Of a stretch of 64,000 bases of DNA, positions 36,115 through 46,178 are shown piece after piece; position 1 is the first letter of the stretch; the number at the start of each line of letters is the position of its first letter. Position numbers and translations under genes: made by a program. The DNA lies in the NCBI GenBank assembly GCA_006226775.1, contig SBGD01000015.1, forward strand, positions 1-64,000, given 5' to 3'. Origin of the DNA: Paracoccaceae bacterium. GTDB taxonomy: Bacteria; Pseudomonadota; Alphaproteobacteria; Rhodobacterales; Rhodobacteraceae. The notes beneath the pieces were generated by a model. It made no database searches. It saw only the letters and a program-made list of their open reading frames with translations, and was not told the origin of the DNA.

Positions 36115-37305
36115 TCAGCGGCGCATCTCGTTGACGATCACCTCGGCGCCGAGGCTGGCGCGGTAGTCGCGTTCGATCCGCGCGCGCCCGGTCTCGCTGA
36201 GACGACGCGCGAGGTCGGGATCTTCGGCGATGCGCAGGATGGCCGCGGCCAGTGCCTCGGGGGCCTTGGGCGGCACCAGCAGCCCCTCGACCCCGTCGTC
36301 GATCAGCTCCGGCACCCCGCCCGCAGCGGTGCCGATGGTCGGCACGCCGCAGGCAATCGCCTCCATGTAGACCACGCCCAAGGGTTCGTGCCAGCTGGCC
36401 AGCGCGAAGACATGCGCCTCCAGCAGCCTGGCCTTGACCGAGGCCGCGTCGATCGCGCCCAGCAGCCGCACATGTTCCTGCAGCTTGTGCTGCTTGATCA
36501 GCCGGTCCAGCACCAGCCGGAAGCCGCTGCCGCCCTCGTCATCCTGCCCGGCGATCTCGAGCACCACGTCATGGCCCGCGGCGCGCAATTGCCGCACCGC
36601 CTCGATCAGGTCCTGATGGCCCTTCACCACGTTGAGCCGTCCGCAGGAGAATACCCGAATCTGGCCCTGGGCCGGAACATAGGGCGCATCGCGGCGCAGG
36701 TAATCGGTATCCACCCCCATCGGCCGCAGGATCATCGGCGGCAGATCCTCGGGCTGCTCCGCCTGCATCTCCGCCATCAACTTGCGGGTGATGACCGTGG
36801 CAAACTTCGCATGGCGCCACTTGTAGCGCTGGCCGCGTCCGTAATCGCTGAGCGGCCCGTGCAGGGTCAGCGAATACTCCGGCCCGCCCAGATGCTTCGC
36901 AAAGGCGGCGATCAGCGCGGCGCGGCCGCAGGAATGCACATGCACATGGGCGATGCCCTGTGCGGCGCACCGGTCCTTCAGCGCCTGGCCGGCGGCGGCG
37001 CAGATCGCGATGTCTTTCAGCACCGACAACCCGTCGCGCCGCACCTCGCGCAGCAATTCGCCCCAGGGCAGGCGCGGCAGCACCTTGAGCGCGCGGCCCG
37101 GCGCCACCTCGCCCAGGTAGGTGGTCCGCGCCATCGCCGCATCGGACCAGTCATGCGCGATCAGCCCCTCGGGCGGCTTGCGGGTGGAAAACAGCACCGG
37201 CGTGACGCCCATCGCCTCCAGCGCCGCGATCTCGCGCCAGAAGAAGATATGCGTCTGCCCCGGGAACTGGGGGACGAGGTAGCCGAGTTTTTCCCCTTGG
37301 ATCAT
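36115..37305 (-). CDS. Glycosyltransferase family 4 protein (exopolysaccharide type)
   Basis: GT-B glycosyltransferase of 396 residues. The start KLGYLVPQFPGQTHIFFWRE resembles EPS-cluster GT4 enzymes that open with VPxFPxxTETFI. HVHSCGRAA, RPMGVDTDYL, VFSCGRLNVVKGHQDLI and the catalytic loop HEPLGVVYMEAIACGVP (E-x7-E) follow in order. I place the start at ATG 37305 behind GGAAG; the frame is open to 37359. It is divergent from the GT2 gene at 37403 with a 97-base gap that must carry both promoters. It would add one sugar to the repeat unit. Confidence 0.88.
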   Translation of the reverse strand: MIQGEKLGYLVPQFPGQTHIFFWREIAALEAMGVTPVLFSTRKPPEGLIAHDWSDAAMARTTYLGEVAPGRALKVLPRLPWGELLREVRRDGLSVLKDIAICAAAGQALKDRCAAQGIAHVHVHSCGRAALIAAFAKHLGGPEYSLTLHGPLSDYGRGQRYKWRHAKFATVITRKLMAEMQAEQPEDLPPMILRPMGVDTDYLRRDAPYVPAQGQIRVFSCGRLNVVKGHQDLIEAVRQLRAAGHDVVLEIAGQDDEGGSGFRLVLDRLIKQHKLQEHVRLLGAIDAASVKARLLEAHVFALASWHEPLGVVYMEAIACGVPTIGTAAGGVPELIDDGVEGLLVPPKAPEALAAAILRIAEDPDLARRLSETGRARIERDYRASLGAEVIVNEMRR

Positions 37306-37402
37306 GCGCCGCTTCCATGAGATTTTCTGCGCTGCATCATGGTTTGGCCACAGTTGCATGTATAGTCCTTGTACTGGAACAATCTGTTCAGGGGTGTCCT
37401 CT

Positions 37403-38242
37403 TTGTCAGTAAGCGCGCCTTTTCAACTGGCCGTGGTGATCCCCGCATATAACGAGGCGCCATGGATCGGGGCCTGTCTCGACGCGGTGGCCGCCTCGGG
37501 GGGGCCGGCGCATGCGCAGGTGATCGTGGTGGCCAATGGCTGCACCGACGAGACCGCCGCGATTGCCCGCGGCCGCGCCGAGGGATTCGCCGCGCGGGGC
37601 TGGCAGCTGGCGGTGCTGGAACTGGCCCAGGGCAACAAGATCGCGGCGCTGAATGCCGCCGATGCGATTGTGCGGGCGCCGGTGCGTGCCTATCTCGATG
37701 CTGATGTGGTGGTTGACGAGGGTGTGTTGGGACAATTGACCGAGGTTTTGCGCGGCACCCGGCCCGCCTATGCCAGCGGCACGCTGCAGATCGCCGAGCC
37801 TGCCTCGCCCGTCTCGCGCGCCTATCGCCGGATCTATGCCCAGGTGCCCTTCATCGCCCACGGCGTGCCCGGCTGCGGTCTGTTCGCCGTGAACGCCGCC
37901 GGGCGCGCGCGCTGGGGCGACTGGCCCGCGATCATCTCGGACGATACCTTTGCCCGGCTGAACTTCTCCGGGGACGAGCGCCGGACCGTGCCCGGGCGCT
38001 ATCGCTGGCCGCTGGTCGAGGGCTGGCGCGCGCTGGTCCGGGTGCGGCGGCGGCAGAATGTCGGCGTCGAGGAGATCGCCCGCAGGTTCCCCCATCTTGC
38101 CGCCAATGACGACAAGCCGCCGCTGGGCTTGGGGCAGAAGCTCTCGATGGCGCTGTGCGATCCCCTTGGCTTTGCGGTCTATGGCGGGGTGGCGCTGGCC
38201 ACGCGGCTGGGCGGCGAAACCGGCTGGAGCCGGGGCCGATGA
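37403..38242 (+). CDS. Glycosyltransferase family 2 protein
   Basis: GT-A enzyme of 279 residues. It begins LAVVIPAYNEAPWIG and has VIVVANGCTDET, the DXD motif YLDADVVV, and a later SDDTFAR. It has no membrane helices until a weak C-terminal one. The most likely start is TTG 37403, since AGGGG lies about nine bases upstream; an in-frame ATG at 37358 is possible. Its stop overlaps the flippase gene by ATGA. It acts in the cytoplasm, probably on a polyprenyl-linked glycan. Confidence 0.82.
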   Translation: MSVSAPFQLAVVIPAYNEAPWIGACLDAVAASGGPAHAQVIVVANGCTDETAAIARGRAEGFAARGWQLAVLELAQGNKIAALNAADAIVRAPVRAYLDADVVVDEGVLGQLTEVLRGTRPAYASGTLQIAEPASPVSRAYRRIYAQVPFIAHGVPGCGLFAVNAAGRARWGDWPAIISDDTFARLNFSGDERRTVPGRYRWPLVEGWRALVRVRRRQNVGVEEIARRFPHLAANDDKPPLGLGQKLSMALCDPLGFAVYGGVALATRLGGETGWSRGR

Positions 38243-39606
38243 TCGCCATTGCCCAGAAATTCCGCGGCATGTCGCTGACCGCCCGCGCCCTGCGCTCGGC
38301 CGCCTTCACCCTGGGCGGCTTCGGCACCTCGCAGGTGATCCGGCTGGCCTCGAACCTGCTGCTGACCCGGCTGCTCTTCCCCGAGGCTTTCGGGATGATG
38401 GCGCTGACCATGGTCTTCATGCAGGGGTTGCAGATGTTCTCGGATGTCGGCGTCGCCCCGGCCATCCAGCAGAGCAGGCGCGGCGACGATCCCGATTTCC
38501 TCGATACCGCCTGGACCATTCAGGTGGTCCGCGGTTTCGGCCTGTGGATCGCGGCCTGCGCGCTGGCCTGGCCCGCGGCGCAGATCTACAGCGAGCCGAT
38601 GCTGCTGCTGTTGCTGCCGGCCTACGGGCTGACGCTGATCATCCAGGGCTTCAACCCGACCAAGATGGAAACCGCCAACCGCCACCTGATGCTGGGGCGG
38701 ATCACCCTGCTCGACATGGCGACCCAGGTGGTGGGCATCGTCACCGCCGTGGGGCTGGCCTGGTGGCTGCAATCGGTCTGGGCGCTGGTGATCTCGGGCA
38801 TCCTGTCGATGCTGGTGCAACTGACGCTGAACATGGCCTTCCTGCCGGGGCGGGCCAACCGGTTCCTGTGGGAAAAACCGGCGGCGCAGGAGTTGATCAA
38901 CTTCGGCAAGTGGATCTTCCTGTCGACGCTGATGGGCTTCCTGTTCCACCAGGGCGACAAGATGATCCTGGGCCGCTTCCTGCCGATCGACCTCTTCGGG
39001 ATCTACAATATCGGCTTCTTCCTCGCCTCCTTTCCGCTGCTGCTGGGCTACATGATCACCCGCAAGGTGCTGATCCCGATCTACCGCGAGACGCCGCCGG
39101 GCGCCGATCCGGCCAACTTTGCCAAGCTGCGGCGGATGCGGGTGCTGGTGTCGACCGCGCTGCTGAGCCTGCAGGCGGTCTTTGCCGCCTCGGGCGTCTG
39201 GCTGGTCGACCTGCTCTACGACGACCGCTATGCGCTGGCCGGGCCGGTGGCGGTGGTGATCGCCATGGCGCAGATCCCGGTGATCGTGGCGCTGACCTAT
39301 GACCAGGCGGCGGTGGCGGCGGGCGACAGCCGCCGGTTCTTTCTGCTTCAGGCCGCGCGCGCCGGGCTGATGGTGACCGGCATCCTGGCCGGGTTGCAGG
39401 TGGCGGGGCTGCTGGGCGCGCTGGCGGGGCAGGGGATTGCCATGATTCTGGCCTATCCGGTGGTGGTCCGCCTGGCCCGGAGGATGCAGACCTGGGATCC
39501 GCTGCACGATCTCGTCTTCGCCGGGTTCGGGCTGGCCATCGCGCTCATGGCCTGGGCGCTGAATGGCGAGGAAATCCTGAGGCTTATGCCCGGAGCGCTG
39601 CCATGA
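38239..39606 (+). CDS. Oligosaccharide flippase family protein (Wzx-like)
   Basis: Polytopic membrane protein of 455 residues with about twelve hydrophobic helices. The first conserved block is SLTARALRSAAFTLGGFGTSQVIRL (quoted as two halves in the family: RALRSAAFTLG and SQVIRLASNLLLTRLLFP), then FGMMALTMVFM and FSDVGVAPAIQQS. These are typical of the polysaccharide-biosynthesis (MOP) exporter group. It would move the lipid-linked repeat unit to the periplasm. ATG 38239 overlaps the preceding stop. No Wzy polymerase is recognised in the window. Confidence 0.88.
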   Translation: MIAIAQKFRGMSLTARALRSAAFTLGGFGTSQVIRLASNLLLTRLLFPEAFGMMALTMVFMQGLQMFSDVGVAPAIQQSRRGDDPDFLDTAWTIQVVRGFGLWIAACALAWPAAQIYSEPMLLLLLPAYGLTLIIQGFNPTKMETANRHLMLGRITLLDMATQVVGIVTAVGLAWWLQSVWALVISGILSMLVQLTLNMAFLPGRANRFLWEKPAAQELINFGKWIFLSTLMGFLFHQGDKMILGRFLPIDLFGIYNIGFFLASFPLLLGYMITRKVLIPIYRETPPGADPANFAKLRRMRVLVSTALLSLQAVFAASGVWLVDLLYDDRYALAGPVAVVIAMAQIPVIVALTYDQAAVAAGDSRRFFLLQAARAGLMVTGILAGLQVAGLLGALAGQGIAMILAYPVVVRLARRMQTWDPLHDLVFAGFGLAIALMAWALNGEEILRLMPGALP

Positions 39607-39696
39607 GGCCGGCAGCGGAGATCCAGGCGCGCGGCGGCGTGCCCGGGCCATGCCGGGCCGCGCCCTTGGCGCGGGAATGAGGCGGGGGTGCCCATG

Positions 39697-39750
39697 GTTT
39701 GCCCAAATTTCACCTCAATTTTTAACTACCTCCTGTTCGTGGGGGCAAAC
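39697..39750. promoter_or_regulatory. Spaced inverted repeat upstream of the PKS gene
   Basis: GTTTGCCC (39697-39704) and GGGCAAAC (39743-39750) are perfect inverted copies 38 bases apart, ending 11 bases before the PKS start codon. The intervening part is AT-rich for this genome and may contain the promoter. The pair could be a two-site operator or a leader hairpin that covers the ribosome site. Confidence 0.4.
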
Positions 39751-39761
39751 GGGATGACCGG

Positions 39762-42700
39762 ATGTCTGTGATTGAACCTGTCGCGCCAGTGAGCGAGACC
39801 GATATTGCCATTGTCGGCATGGCGGCCCGGTTGCCCGGTGCCGCGACCCTGGATGCGTTCTGGGACAACCTGCGCCATGGCCGCGCGTCGATTCGCCGCC
39901 TGTCCGAGGAGGATCTGCTGGCCGCGGGCGAAAGCCCCGGGCTGATCCGGCACCGCAACTATGTTCCCTTTGCCGCGCCGCTGGACGGGTTTGCCGATTT
40001 CGACGCCGAGTTCTTCGGCCTCTCGCCCAAGGACGCCGCGATCATGGACCCCCAGCATCGCCAGTTCCTGGAATGCGCCTGGGAGGCGATGGAAAGCGCC
40101 GGTCACACCCCCGAGGGCGCGGTGGGCCCGGTCGGTGTCTTCGCGGGCTGCGGCATGGGAAGCTATTTCTATTTCAACATCTGCTCCAATCCCGACCTGG
40201 TCGATGGCACCGGCATGTTCCTGTTGCGCCATACCGGCAATGACAAGGATTTCATGGCCACGAGGCTGAGCCATATCCTCGATCTCAAGGGCCCCTCGCT
40301 CAATCTTCAGACCGCCTGTTCCACCTCGCTCGTGGCGACCCATTATGCGGCGCAATCCTTGATCAACGGTGAATGCGACATGGCTCTGGCCGGTGGCGTG
40401 ACCATCGAACTGCCCCATGCGCGCGGCTATCTCTACAAGGAAAACGAAATCCTCTCGCCCGACGGCGCATGTCATGCCTTCGATCACCGGGCGCAGGGCA
40501 CGGTCTTCGGATCGGGCGTCGGCGTCGTGGTGCTGCGGCGGCTGGCCGATGCGCTGGCCGATGGCGACAATATCTGGGCGGTCATCAAGGGGTCCGCCGT
40601 CAACAACGACGGTGCCGCCAAGGCCGGCTACCTGGCCCCTTCGGTCGAGGGCCAGGCGGCAGCGATTGCCGAGGCGCAGGCCATGGCCGGCATCAACGCC
40701 GACACGGTGGATTACGTCGAATGCCACGGCACCGGCACCTACCTGGGCGATCCCATCGAGGTGGCCGCCCTGACCCAGGCCTTCGAGGAAACCACCGACG
40801 AGACCGGCTTTTGCCGCATCGGCTCGGTCAAGACCAATATCGGCCATCTGGATACCGCCGCCGGGGTGGCCAGCCTGATCAAGGCCGCGCTGGCGCTCAA
40901 ACACGCGGAAATGCCGCCCAGCCTCGGCTTCGAGACACCCAACCCGGCGATCGATTTCGACGGCTCGCCCTTCAGGGTCAACGACACGCTGACCCCCTGG
41001 GCCCGCCGCAAGGGCCCGCGCCGCGCCGGGGTCAATTCGCTGGGGGTGGGCGGCACCAACGCCCATGTGGTGCTGGAGGAAGCGCCCGAACGCCCCGCCT
41101 CGGAAGACAGCGACTGGCCGCTGCATATCCTGACCGTGACCGGCCGCAGCAAGGCGGCGGTCGAGGCCAATGCCCGCAGGCTCGCCGCCCATCTGCGCGC
41201 CCACCCCGAGCAGAACCTCGCCGATGTCGCCTTCACCCTGGAAACCGGGCGGCGCAAGTTCGATCACCGCCGGGTGCTGGTGGCCGAAAGCCATGTGCAG
41301 GCCGCCGGCCTGCTGGAATCGCTCGATCCGCGCCGGGTCTTTGCCCATTCCGCGCTGGACGATACGCCCGAGGTGGTCTTCCTCTTTCCTGGCGGCGGCG
41401 CGCAATATGCCGGCATGGCGCGCGATCTCTACGAGACCGAGCCGGTCTTCGCCGACTGGATCGACCGCGGGCTCGAGATCCTGCAACCCAAGCTCGACTA
41501 CGACATCCGCGCGCTCTGGCTGCCGCGCGAAGAGGACCGGCACCGGGCCGATGAGCGGCTGACCCGACCTTCCGTCCAACTGCCGCTGATCATGATCGTC
41601 GAATACGCGCTGGCACAGCTCTGGATGTCCTGGGGCGTCATGCCCCGGGCGCTGGTCGGCCATTCCATGGGCGAGAATACCGCCGCCTGCCTCGCCGGGG
41701 TCCTGTCCTTCGAGGATTGCATCGGCCTCGTCCACCTGCGCGGCACGCTCTTTGACCGGGTGCCCGCCGGCGGCATGCTCTCGGTCTCGCTTTCCGCCGA
41801 GGCGCTGCGAACCTACCTAGGCGAAGACCTCGACCTTGCGGCGGTCAATGCGCCCGAGCTTTCCGTCGCCTCCGGCCCGCAGGCGGCACTCGACGCCCTG
41901 CAACAGCGGCTCGAGGCGGAAGGCATCGACTGCCAGCGCGTCGCCATCGACATTGCCGCCCATTCGCGGATGCTCGCGCCCATCCTCGAGGACTTCCGCG
42001 CCTTCCTGCGCGGCATCGAGTTGCACGCGCCGCGCCTGCCGATCATCTCCAACCGCACTGGCGAACCGCTGACCGAGGCCGAGGCGACGGACCCGGACTA
42101 CTGGACCGCCCACCTGCGCAACACGGTGCATTTCGCCGATTGCATCTCGCACCTCGCCCGCGACCGCACCTGCGTCTTTCTCGAGGTCGGCCCGGGCAAG
42201 GCGCTGTCCTCGCTGGCCCGCCTGGATCCGCAGGTCCCCGCCAACCAGACCCTCGCCAGCCTGCGCCACCCCGACGACCGGATCGAGGACGACGCCTATT
42301 TCCTTTCGGCGCTGGGGCGGCTCTCGGCGCTGGGCGTGGCGATCGACTGGGATCAGATCTGGGGCGAGGCGCGGCGCAACCGGGTGGTGCTGCCCAGCTA
42401 TGCCTTCCAGCACCAGACCTATTTCATCGAACCGGGCAAAGCCGCCGAGACCCGCGCCGAGAGTTTCCTGACCCGCAGCGACGAAATCTCCGGCTGGGCC
42501 AGCCGCATCGCCTGGGTGCCGGACCTGGCGGGATGCGAGATCGACGTGGAACGTGAACTCGCGCTGGTCTCGCCCGAGACCTGGCTGATGTTCATGGACG
42601 ATGCGGGGCTGGCCACGGCAATCGCCGCCCGGTTGCGCGATGCCGGCCATACGGTGATCGAGGTCTGGCCCGGCGATGCCTTTGCCCGCGCCTCCGAAAG

Positions 42701-45700
42701 CTCGTACCTGCTGGCGCCGGAGCGGGGCCGCGAGGGCTATGACCTGCTGATCCGCGACCTGATGGCGCGCGGCGTGGTGCCGACCCGGGTGGCGCATTTC
42801 TGGCTGGTCACCCGCGACGAGGGCCACCGCCCCGGCTCGTCCTTCTTCCACCGGGTGCAGGAGCATGGCTTCTACGCGCTGCTCTTCCTCGCCCAGGCGC
42901 TGGAAGAGGAAAGCCTGCCCAAGCCGCTGCATATCACCGCGATCACCAATGGCGCCACCCGCGCCCGGGGCGATACCCTGCGCTGGCCCGAGAAGGCGTC
43001 TCTGGCCGGGCCGCTGCGCGCCATTCCGCGCGAATTGCCCGGCGTCACCACCGCCTCGGTCGACGTGGAACTGGCGGAAAAGCGGGGCCGTCCGGTGATC
43101 TCCGACGACCTCGTCAATCAGCTTCTCGAAGACCTCGTCGCACCCCCCGCCATGTCCGAGGCCGCCCTGCGCGGCCCCCGCCGCTACGTGCGCAAGCCGC
43201 GCCCGCGTGCCCTTCCGGCGGCTGAGGCTGCAATGGTGCGCGAGGGCGGCAGCTACCTGATCACCGGCGGTTTCGGCGGCATCGGCCAGTGCATCGCGAA
43301 ACGCCTGGTTGCCGAAGGCGCCGGCACGCTCATCCTCACCGCCCGTTCGCCGCTGCCCGAGCGCGACGACTGGGACCGGCACCTGAAAAGCCACGGCCCG
43401 CAGGACCCGGTGACCCGCCGCATCCAGGCGGTGCAGGCGCTCGAGGCCCAGGGCGCGCGCGTCGTGACCGAGGCCGCCGATGTCTGCAACCTGCAACAGA
43501 TGCAGGAGATCGCCACCCGCCACGCCCCGATCCACGGCGTGATCCATGCGGCAGGGGTGATCGACGACGCACCCCTGCTGACCAAGACCCAGGTCGGCAT
43601 CGAAGACGTGCTGACGCCCAAGATCCACGGCACCCAGGTGCTGGGCCAGGTCTTCCCCGATGGCGCGCTCGACTGGATGGTGCTGTTTTCCTCCAGTTCC
43701 ACCGTCACCGCCCCCGCCGGCCAGGTCGATTACATCGCCGCCAACGAATACCTCAATGCCTATGCCGAGGCCCGCCGCGGCGGCCGGACGCGGGTGCTGG
43801 CGCTCAACTGGGGCATCTGGGCCGAGGTCGGCATGGCCGCCGATGCGGTCGCCCGGCGCACCGGCGACCTGCCCGAGGCCCCGCGTGAGCCCGCCGGCTT
43901 GCCGCTGCTCGAGACCGCCACCTTCAGCGACAGCGGCGACCGGATGTTCGAGGCCTCCTGGCGGCCCGAAGACCTCTGGCCGCTGGACGAGCACCGGATG
44001 CGCGACGGCACGGCGCTTCTGCCCGGCACCGGCTATCTCGAGCTTGCCGCCGAGGCGATGCAGGCCCAGGGCGAGACCGGCGCCTGGGAGGTCCGCGACC
44101 TGACCTTCCTGCGCCCGCTGCAAACCCCCGACGGTGCCGCGACCGACATCCGCGTCACCCTGCGCCGCAGCGATGCGGGCTACGCGATGGAGGTGCGCAG
44201 CGGTGTCGCCCATGAGGGGCGCACCGGCTGGCAGCTTCATGCCGAAGCCGAGCTTTCACTCGCAAAACTGGCGCCGCCGCCGAACATCGATCTCAAGGCC
44301 ATCCGCGCCCGCTGCGAGGGCGGCGCCTACAGCGACATTCCGCTGCGCACGGCGCAGGAGACCCACCTCGATTTCGGCCCCCGCTGGCGCGTGCTGCATG
44401 CCACCGCCCTGGGCAAGGGCGAAGGCATCGCCGACCTGGCCTTGCCGAAAGCGGCGGCCGAGGACGCGGCCCGGGGCATCCTGCTGCACCCGGCGCTGAT
44501 GGACATTGCCACCGGCTGGGCGATGGAGCTGATCGCGGGCTACGATCCCGCCGCGCTCTGGGTGCCGATGTCCTACGACCGGGTGCGCGTCTTCGGCCCG
44601 CTGCCCGACCGTCTGGTCAGCTGGGTGCGCACCTCCGGCGACACCCGCCCGGGTCAGCCGGTGGCGCGTTTCGACATCACCCTGGCGGACCCCGAAGGCC
44701 GGGTCTGCGTGGTGATCGAGGGCTTCTCGATCAAGCGGCTCGACATGGAGGGCGGGCTGATGCGCGCGCCGCGCCCCGGCGCCGCCGAACTGCGCTTTGA
44801 CCGGGCCGAGGACGCCCAGCCGCTCTCGCCCGCCGAGGAACGCCTGCAACACAACCTGACCCAGGGCATCCGCCCCGAGGAGGGCGCCGAGGCCTTCCTG
44901 CGCGCGCTGGCCAGCGATGCCGCGCAGCTGGTGGTCTCCTCGCTCGACCTGCCGGCGCTGATCGCCCAGGCCGCGGAAAGCGCTGCCGCCCAGGCCCCCG
45001 GCGCGCAATTCGACCGGCCCGATCTCGACACCGATTTCGTCGCCCCCGAGACGGATATCGAACGCACGCTGGCGGGCTTCTGGCAGGAGCTTCTGGGCCT
45101 GAGCCAGGTCGGCGTCGAGGACAATTTCTTCGATCTTGGCGGGCATTCGCTGATTGCCGTGCGGCTCTTTGCCATGATCAAGAAGACCTACCGCGCCGAA
45201 TTCCCGATCTCGGTGCTCTTCGAGGCCCCCACCATCCGCGCCTGCGCCGGTCTGATCGAGGCGCGCGTCGGCCCGCAAGCCGAGGAGGGCCCGCAAGGGA
45301 CCGAGGAGGCGCTGCGCCGCTATACCCATATCGTGCCGATGCACGAAGGCGAAGGCAGCGCGAAAACCCCCTTCTTCCTTGTCGCCGGCATGTTCGGCAA
45401 TGTCCTCAACCTGCGCCATCTCGCCCACCTGATCGGCAGCGACCGCCCGTTCTACGGCCTCCAGGCCCGCGGCCTGTTCGGCGACGACACCCCGCACCGC
45501 GACATCACCGAGGCCGCGCGCGACTACCTCGCCGAACTGCGCGAGGTCCAGCCCCGGGGCCCCTACCTGCTGGGCGGCTTTTCCGGCGGCGGCATCACCG
45601 CCTACGAGATGGCCCATCAGCTCGAGGCCGCGGGCGAGGAGGTCGCACTCGTGGTCATGCTCGACACGCCCCTGCCGGTGCGCCGCCCGCTCGAACCGAA

Positions 45701-46178
45701 GGACCGCCTGCTGATCCAATGGCAGGAATTGCGCCGCCAGGGCGCGCTCTATCCCTTCCGCTGGGCGGCCAACCGCATCCGCTGGGAAGTGGCCAGGCGC
45801 CGCGTGCCCGAACCCGGCCAGGCCCCCGAACACCAGTTCCACAATGCCGCCATCGAGGCCGCCTTCTACGAGGCCATCGCCCGCTACGAGGTGCGCCCCT
45901 GGTCCGGCAACCTGCACCTCTTCCGCCCGCCGCTGCGCGGCAAGTGGCAGGTCTGGGGCGGGCGGCTGGTGGATGCCGACCGCGCCTATGTGCTGCCCGA
46001 CAACGACTGGTCGGGCTGGGCCTCCGGCCTGCAGGTGCAGGAGGTGCCGGGCGATCACGATTCCATGGTGCTTGAGCCCAATGTCCGCGTGCTCGCGGCG
46101 CGCATCCGCGCGGCGATCGTGGCGGCGGAAACCCCGGCCTCCACGACGCGGGACAGGCCGGCGAGGGCGGCGGAATGA
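39762..46178 (+). CDS. Type I polyketide synthase, KS-AT-KR-DH-ACP-TE
   Basis: A 2138-residue multienzyme. The ketosynthase has the triad Cys186 (TACSTSL), His322 (ECHGTGT) and His362 (NIGHLD). The acyltransferase has GHSMGE with Ser635 and an AAHS motif where malonyl-specific ATs usually have HAFH. A structural half precedes the ketoreductase, with LITGGFGGIG near 1167 and catalytic Tyr1324. A dehydratase-like domain follows, with His1411 and Asp1581. The ACP has Ser1796 in LGGHSL and the terminal thioesterase has GFSGGG with Ser1941 and His2099. KR before DH is not the usual order. It starts at ATG 39762 and overlaps the next gene by ATGA. The product is unknown; the amino acid unit may come from the NRPS at 47179. 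Confidence 0.92.
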   Translation: MSVIEPVAPVSETDIAIVGMAARLPGAATLDAFWDNLRHGRASIRRLSEEDLLAAGESPGLIRHRNYVPFAAPLDGFADFDAEFFGLSPKDAAIMDPQHRQFLECAWEAMESAGHTPEGAVGPVGVFAGCGMGSYFYFNICSNPDLVDGTGMFLLRHTGNDKDFMATRLSHILDLKGPSLNLQTACSTSLVATHYAAQSLINGECDMALAGGVTIELPHARGYLYKENEILSPDGACHAFDHRAQGTVFGSGVGVVVLRRLADALADGDNIWAVIKGSAVNNDGAAKAGYLAPSVEGQAAAIAEAQAMAGINADTVDYVECHGTGTYLGDPIEVAALTQAFEETTDETGFCRIGSVKTNIGHLDTAAGVASLIKAALALKHAEMPPSLGFETPNPAIDFDGSPFRVNDTLTPWARRKGPRRAGVNSLGVGGTNAHVVLEEAPERPASEDSDWPLHILTVTGRSKAAVEANARRLAAHLRAHPEQNLADVAFTLETGRRKFDHRRVLVAESHVQAAGLLESLDPRRVFAHSALDDTPEVVFLFPGGGAQYAGMARDLYETEPVFADWIDRGLEILQPKLDYDIRALWLPREEDRHRADERLTRPSVQLPLIMIVEYALAQLWMSWGVMPRALVGHSMGENTAACLAGVLSFEDCIGLVHLRGTLFDRVPAGGMLSVSLSAEALRTYLGEDLDLAAVNAPELSVASGPQAALDALQQRLEAEGIDCQRVAIDIAAHSRMLAPILEDFRAFLRGIELHAPRLPIISNRTGEPLTEAEATDPDYWTAHLRNTVHFADCISHLARDRTCVFLEVGPGKALSSLARLDPQVPANQTLASLRHPDDRIEDDAYFLSALGRLSALGVAIDWDQIWGEARRNRVVLPSYAFQHQTYFIEPGKAAETRAESFLTRSDEISGWASRIAWVPDLAGCEIDVERELALVSPETWLMFMDDAGLATAIAARLRDAGHTVIEVWPGDAFARASESSYLLAPERGREGYDLLIRDLMARGVVPTRVAHFWLVTRDEGHRPGSSFFHRVQEHGFYALLFLAQALEEESLPKPLHITAITNGATRARGDTLRWPEKASLAGPLRAIPRELPGVTTASVDVELAEKRGRPVISDDLVNQLLEDLVAPPAMSEAALRGPRRYVRKPRPRALPAAEAAMVREGGSYLITGGFGGIGQCIAKRLVAEGAGTLILTARSPLPERDDWDRHLKSHGPQDPVTRRIQAVQALEAQGARVVTEAADVCNLQQMQEIATRHAPIHGVIHAAGVIDDAPLLTKTQVGIEDVLTPKIHGTQVLGQVFPDGALDWMVLFSSSSTVTAPAGQVDYIAANEYLNAYAEARRGGRTRVLALNWGIWAEVGMAADAVARRTGDLPEAPREPAGLPLLETATFSDSGDRMFEASWRPEDLWPLDEHRMRDGTALLPGTGYLELAAEAMQAQGETGAWEVRDLTFLRPLQTPDGAATDIRVTLRRSDAGYAMEVRSGVAHEGRTGWQLHAEAELSLAKLAPPPNIDLKAIRARCEGGAYSDIPLRTAQETHLDFGPRWRVLHATALGKGEGIADLALPKAAAEDAARGILLHPALMDIATGWAMELIAGYDPAALWVPMSYDRVRVFGPLPDRLVSWVRTSGDTRPGQPVARFDITLADPEGRVCVVIEGFSIKRLDMEGGLMRAPRPGAAELRFDRAEDAQPLSPAEERLQHNLTQGIRPEEGAEAFLRALASDAAQLVVSSLDLPALIAQAAESAAAQAPGAQFDRPDLDTDFVAPETDIERTLAGFWQELLGLSQVGVEDNFFDLGGHSLIAVRLFAMIKKTYRAEFPISVLFEAPTIRACAGLIEARVGPQAEEGPQGTEEALRRYTHIVPMHEGEGSAKTPFFLVAGMFGNVLNLRHLAHLIGSDRPFYGLQARGLFGDDTPHRDITEAARDYLAELREVQPRGPYLLGGFSGGGITAYEMAHQLEAAGEEVALVVMLDTPLPVRRPLEPKDRLLIQWQELRRQGALYPFRWAANRIRWEVARRRVPEPGQAPEHQFHNAAIEAAFYEAIARYEVRPWSGNLHLFRPPLRGKWQVWGGRLVDADRAYVLPDNDWSGWASGLQVQEVPGDHDSMVLEPNVRVLAARIRAAIVAAETPASTTRDRPARAAE

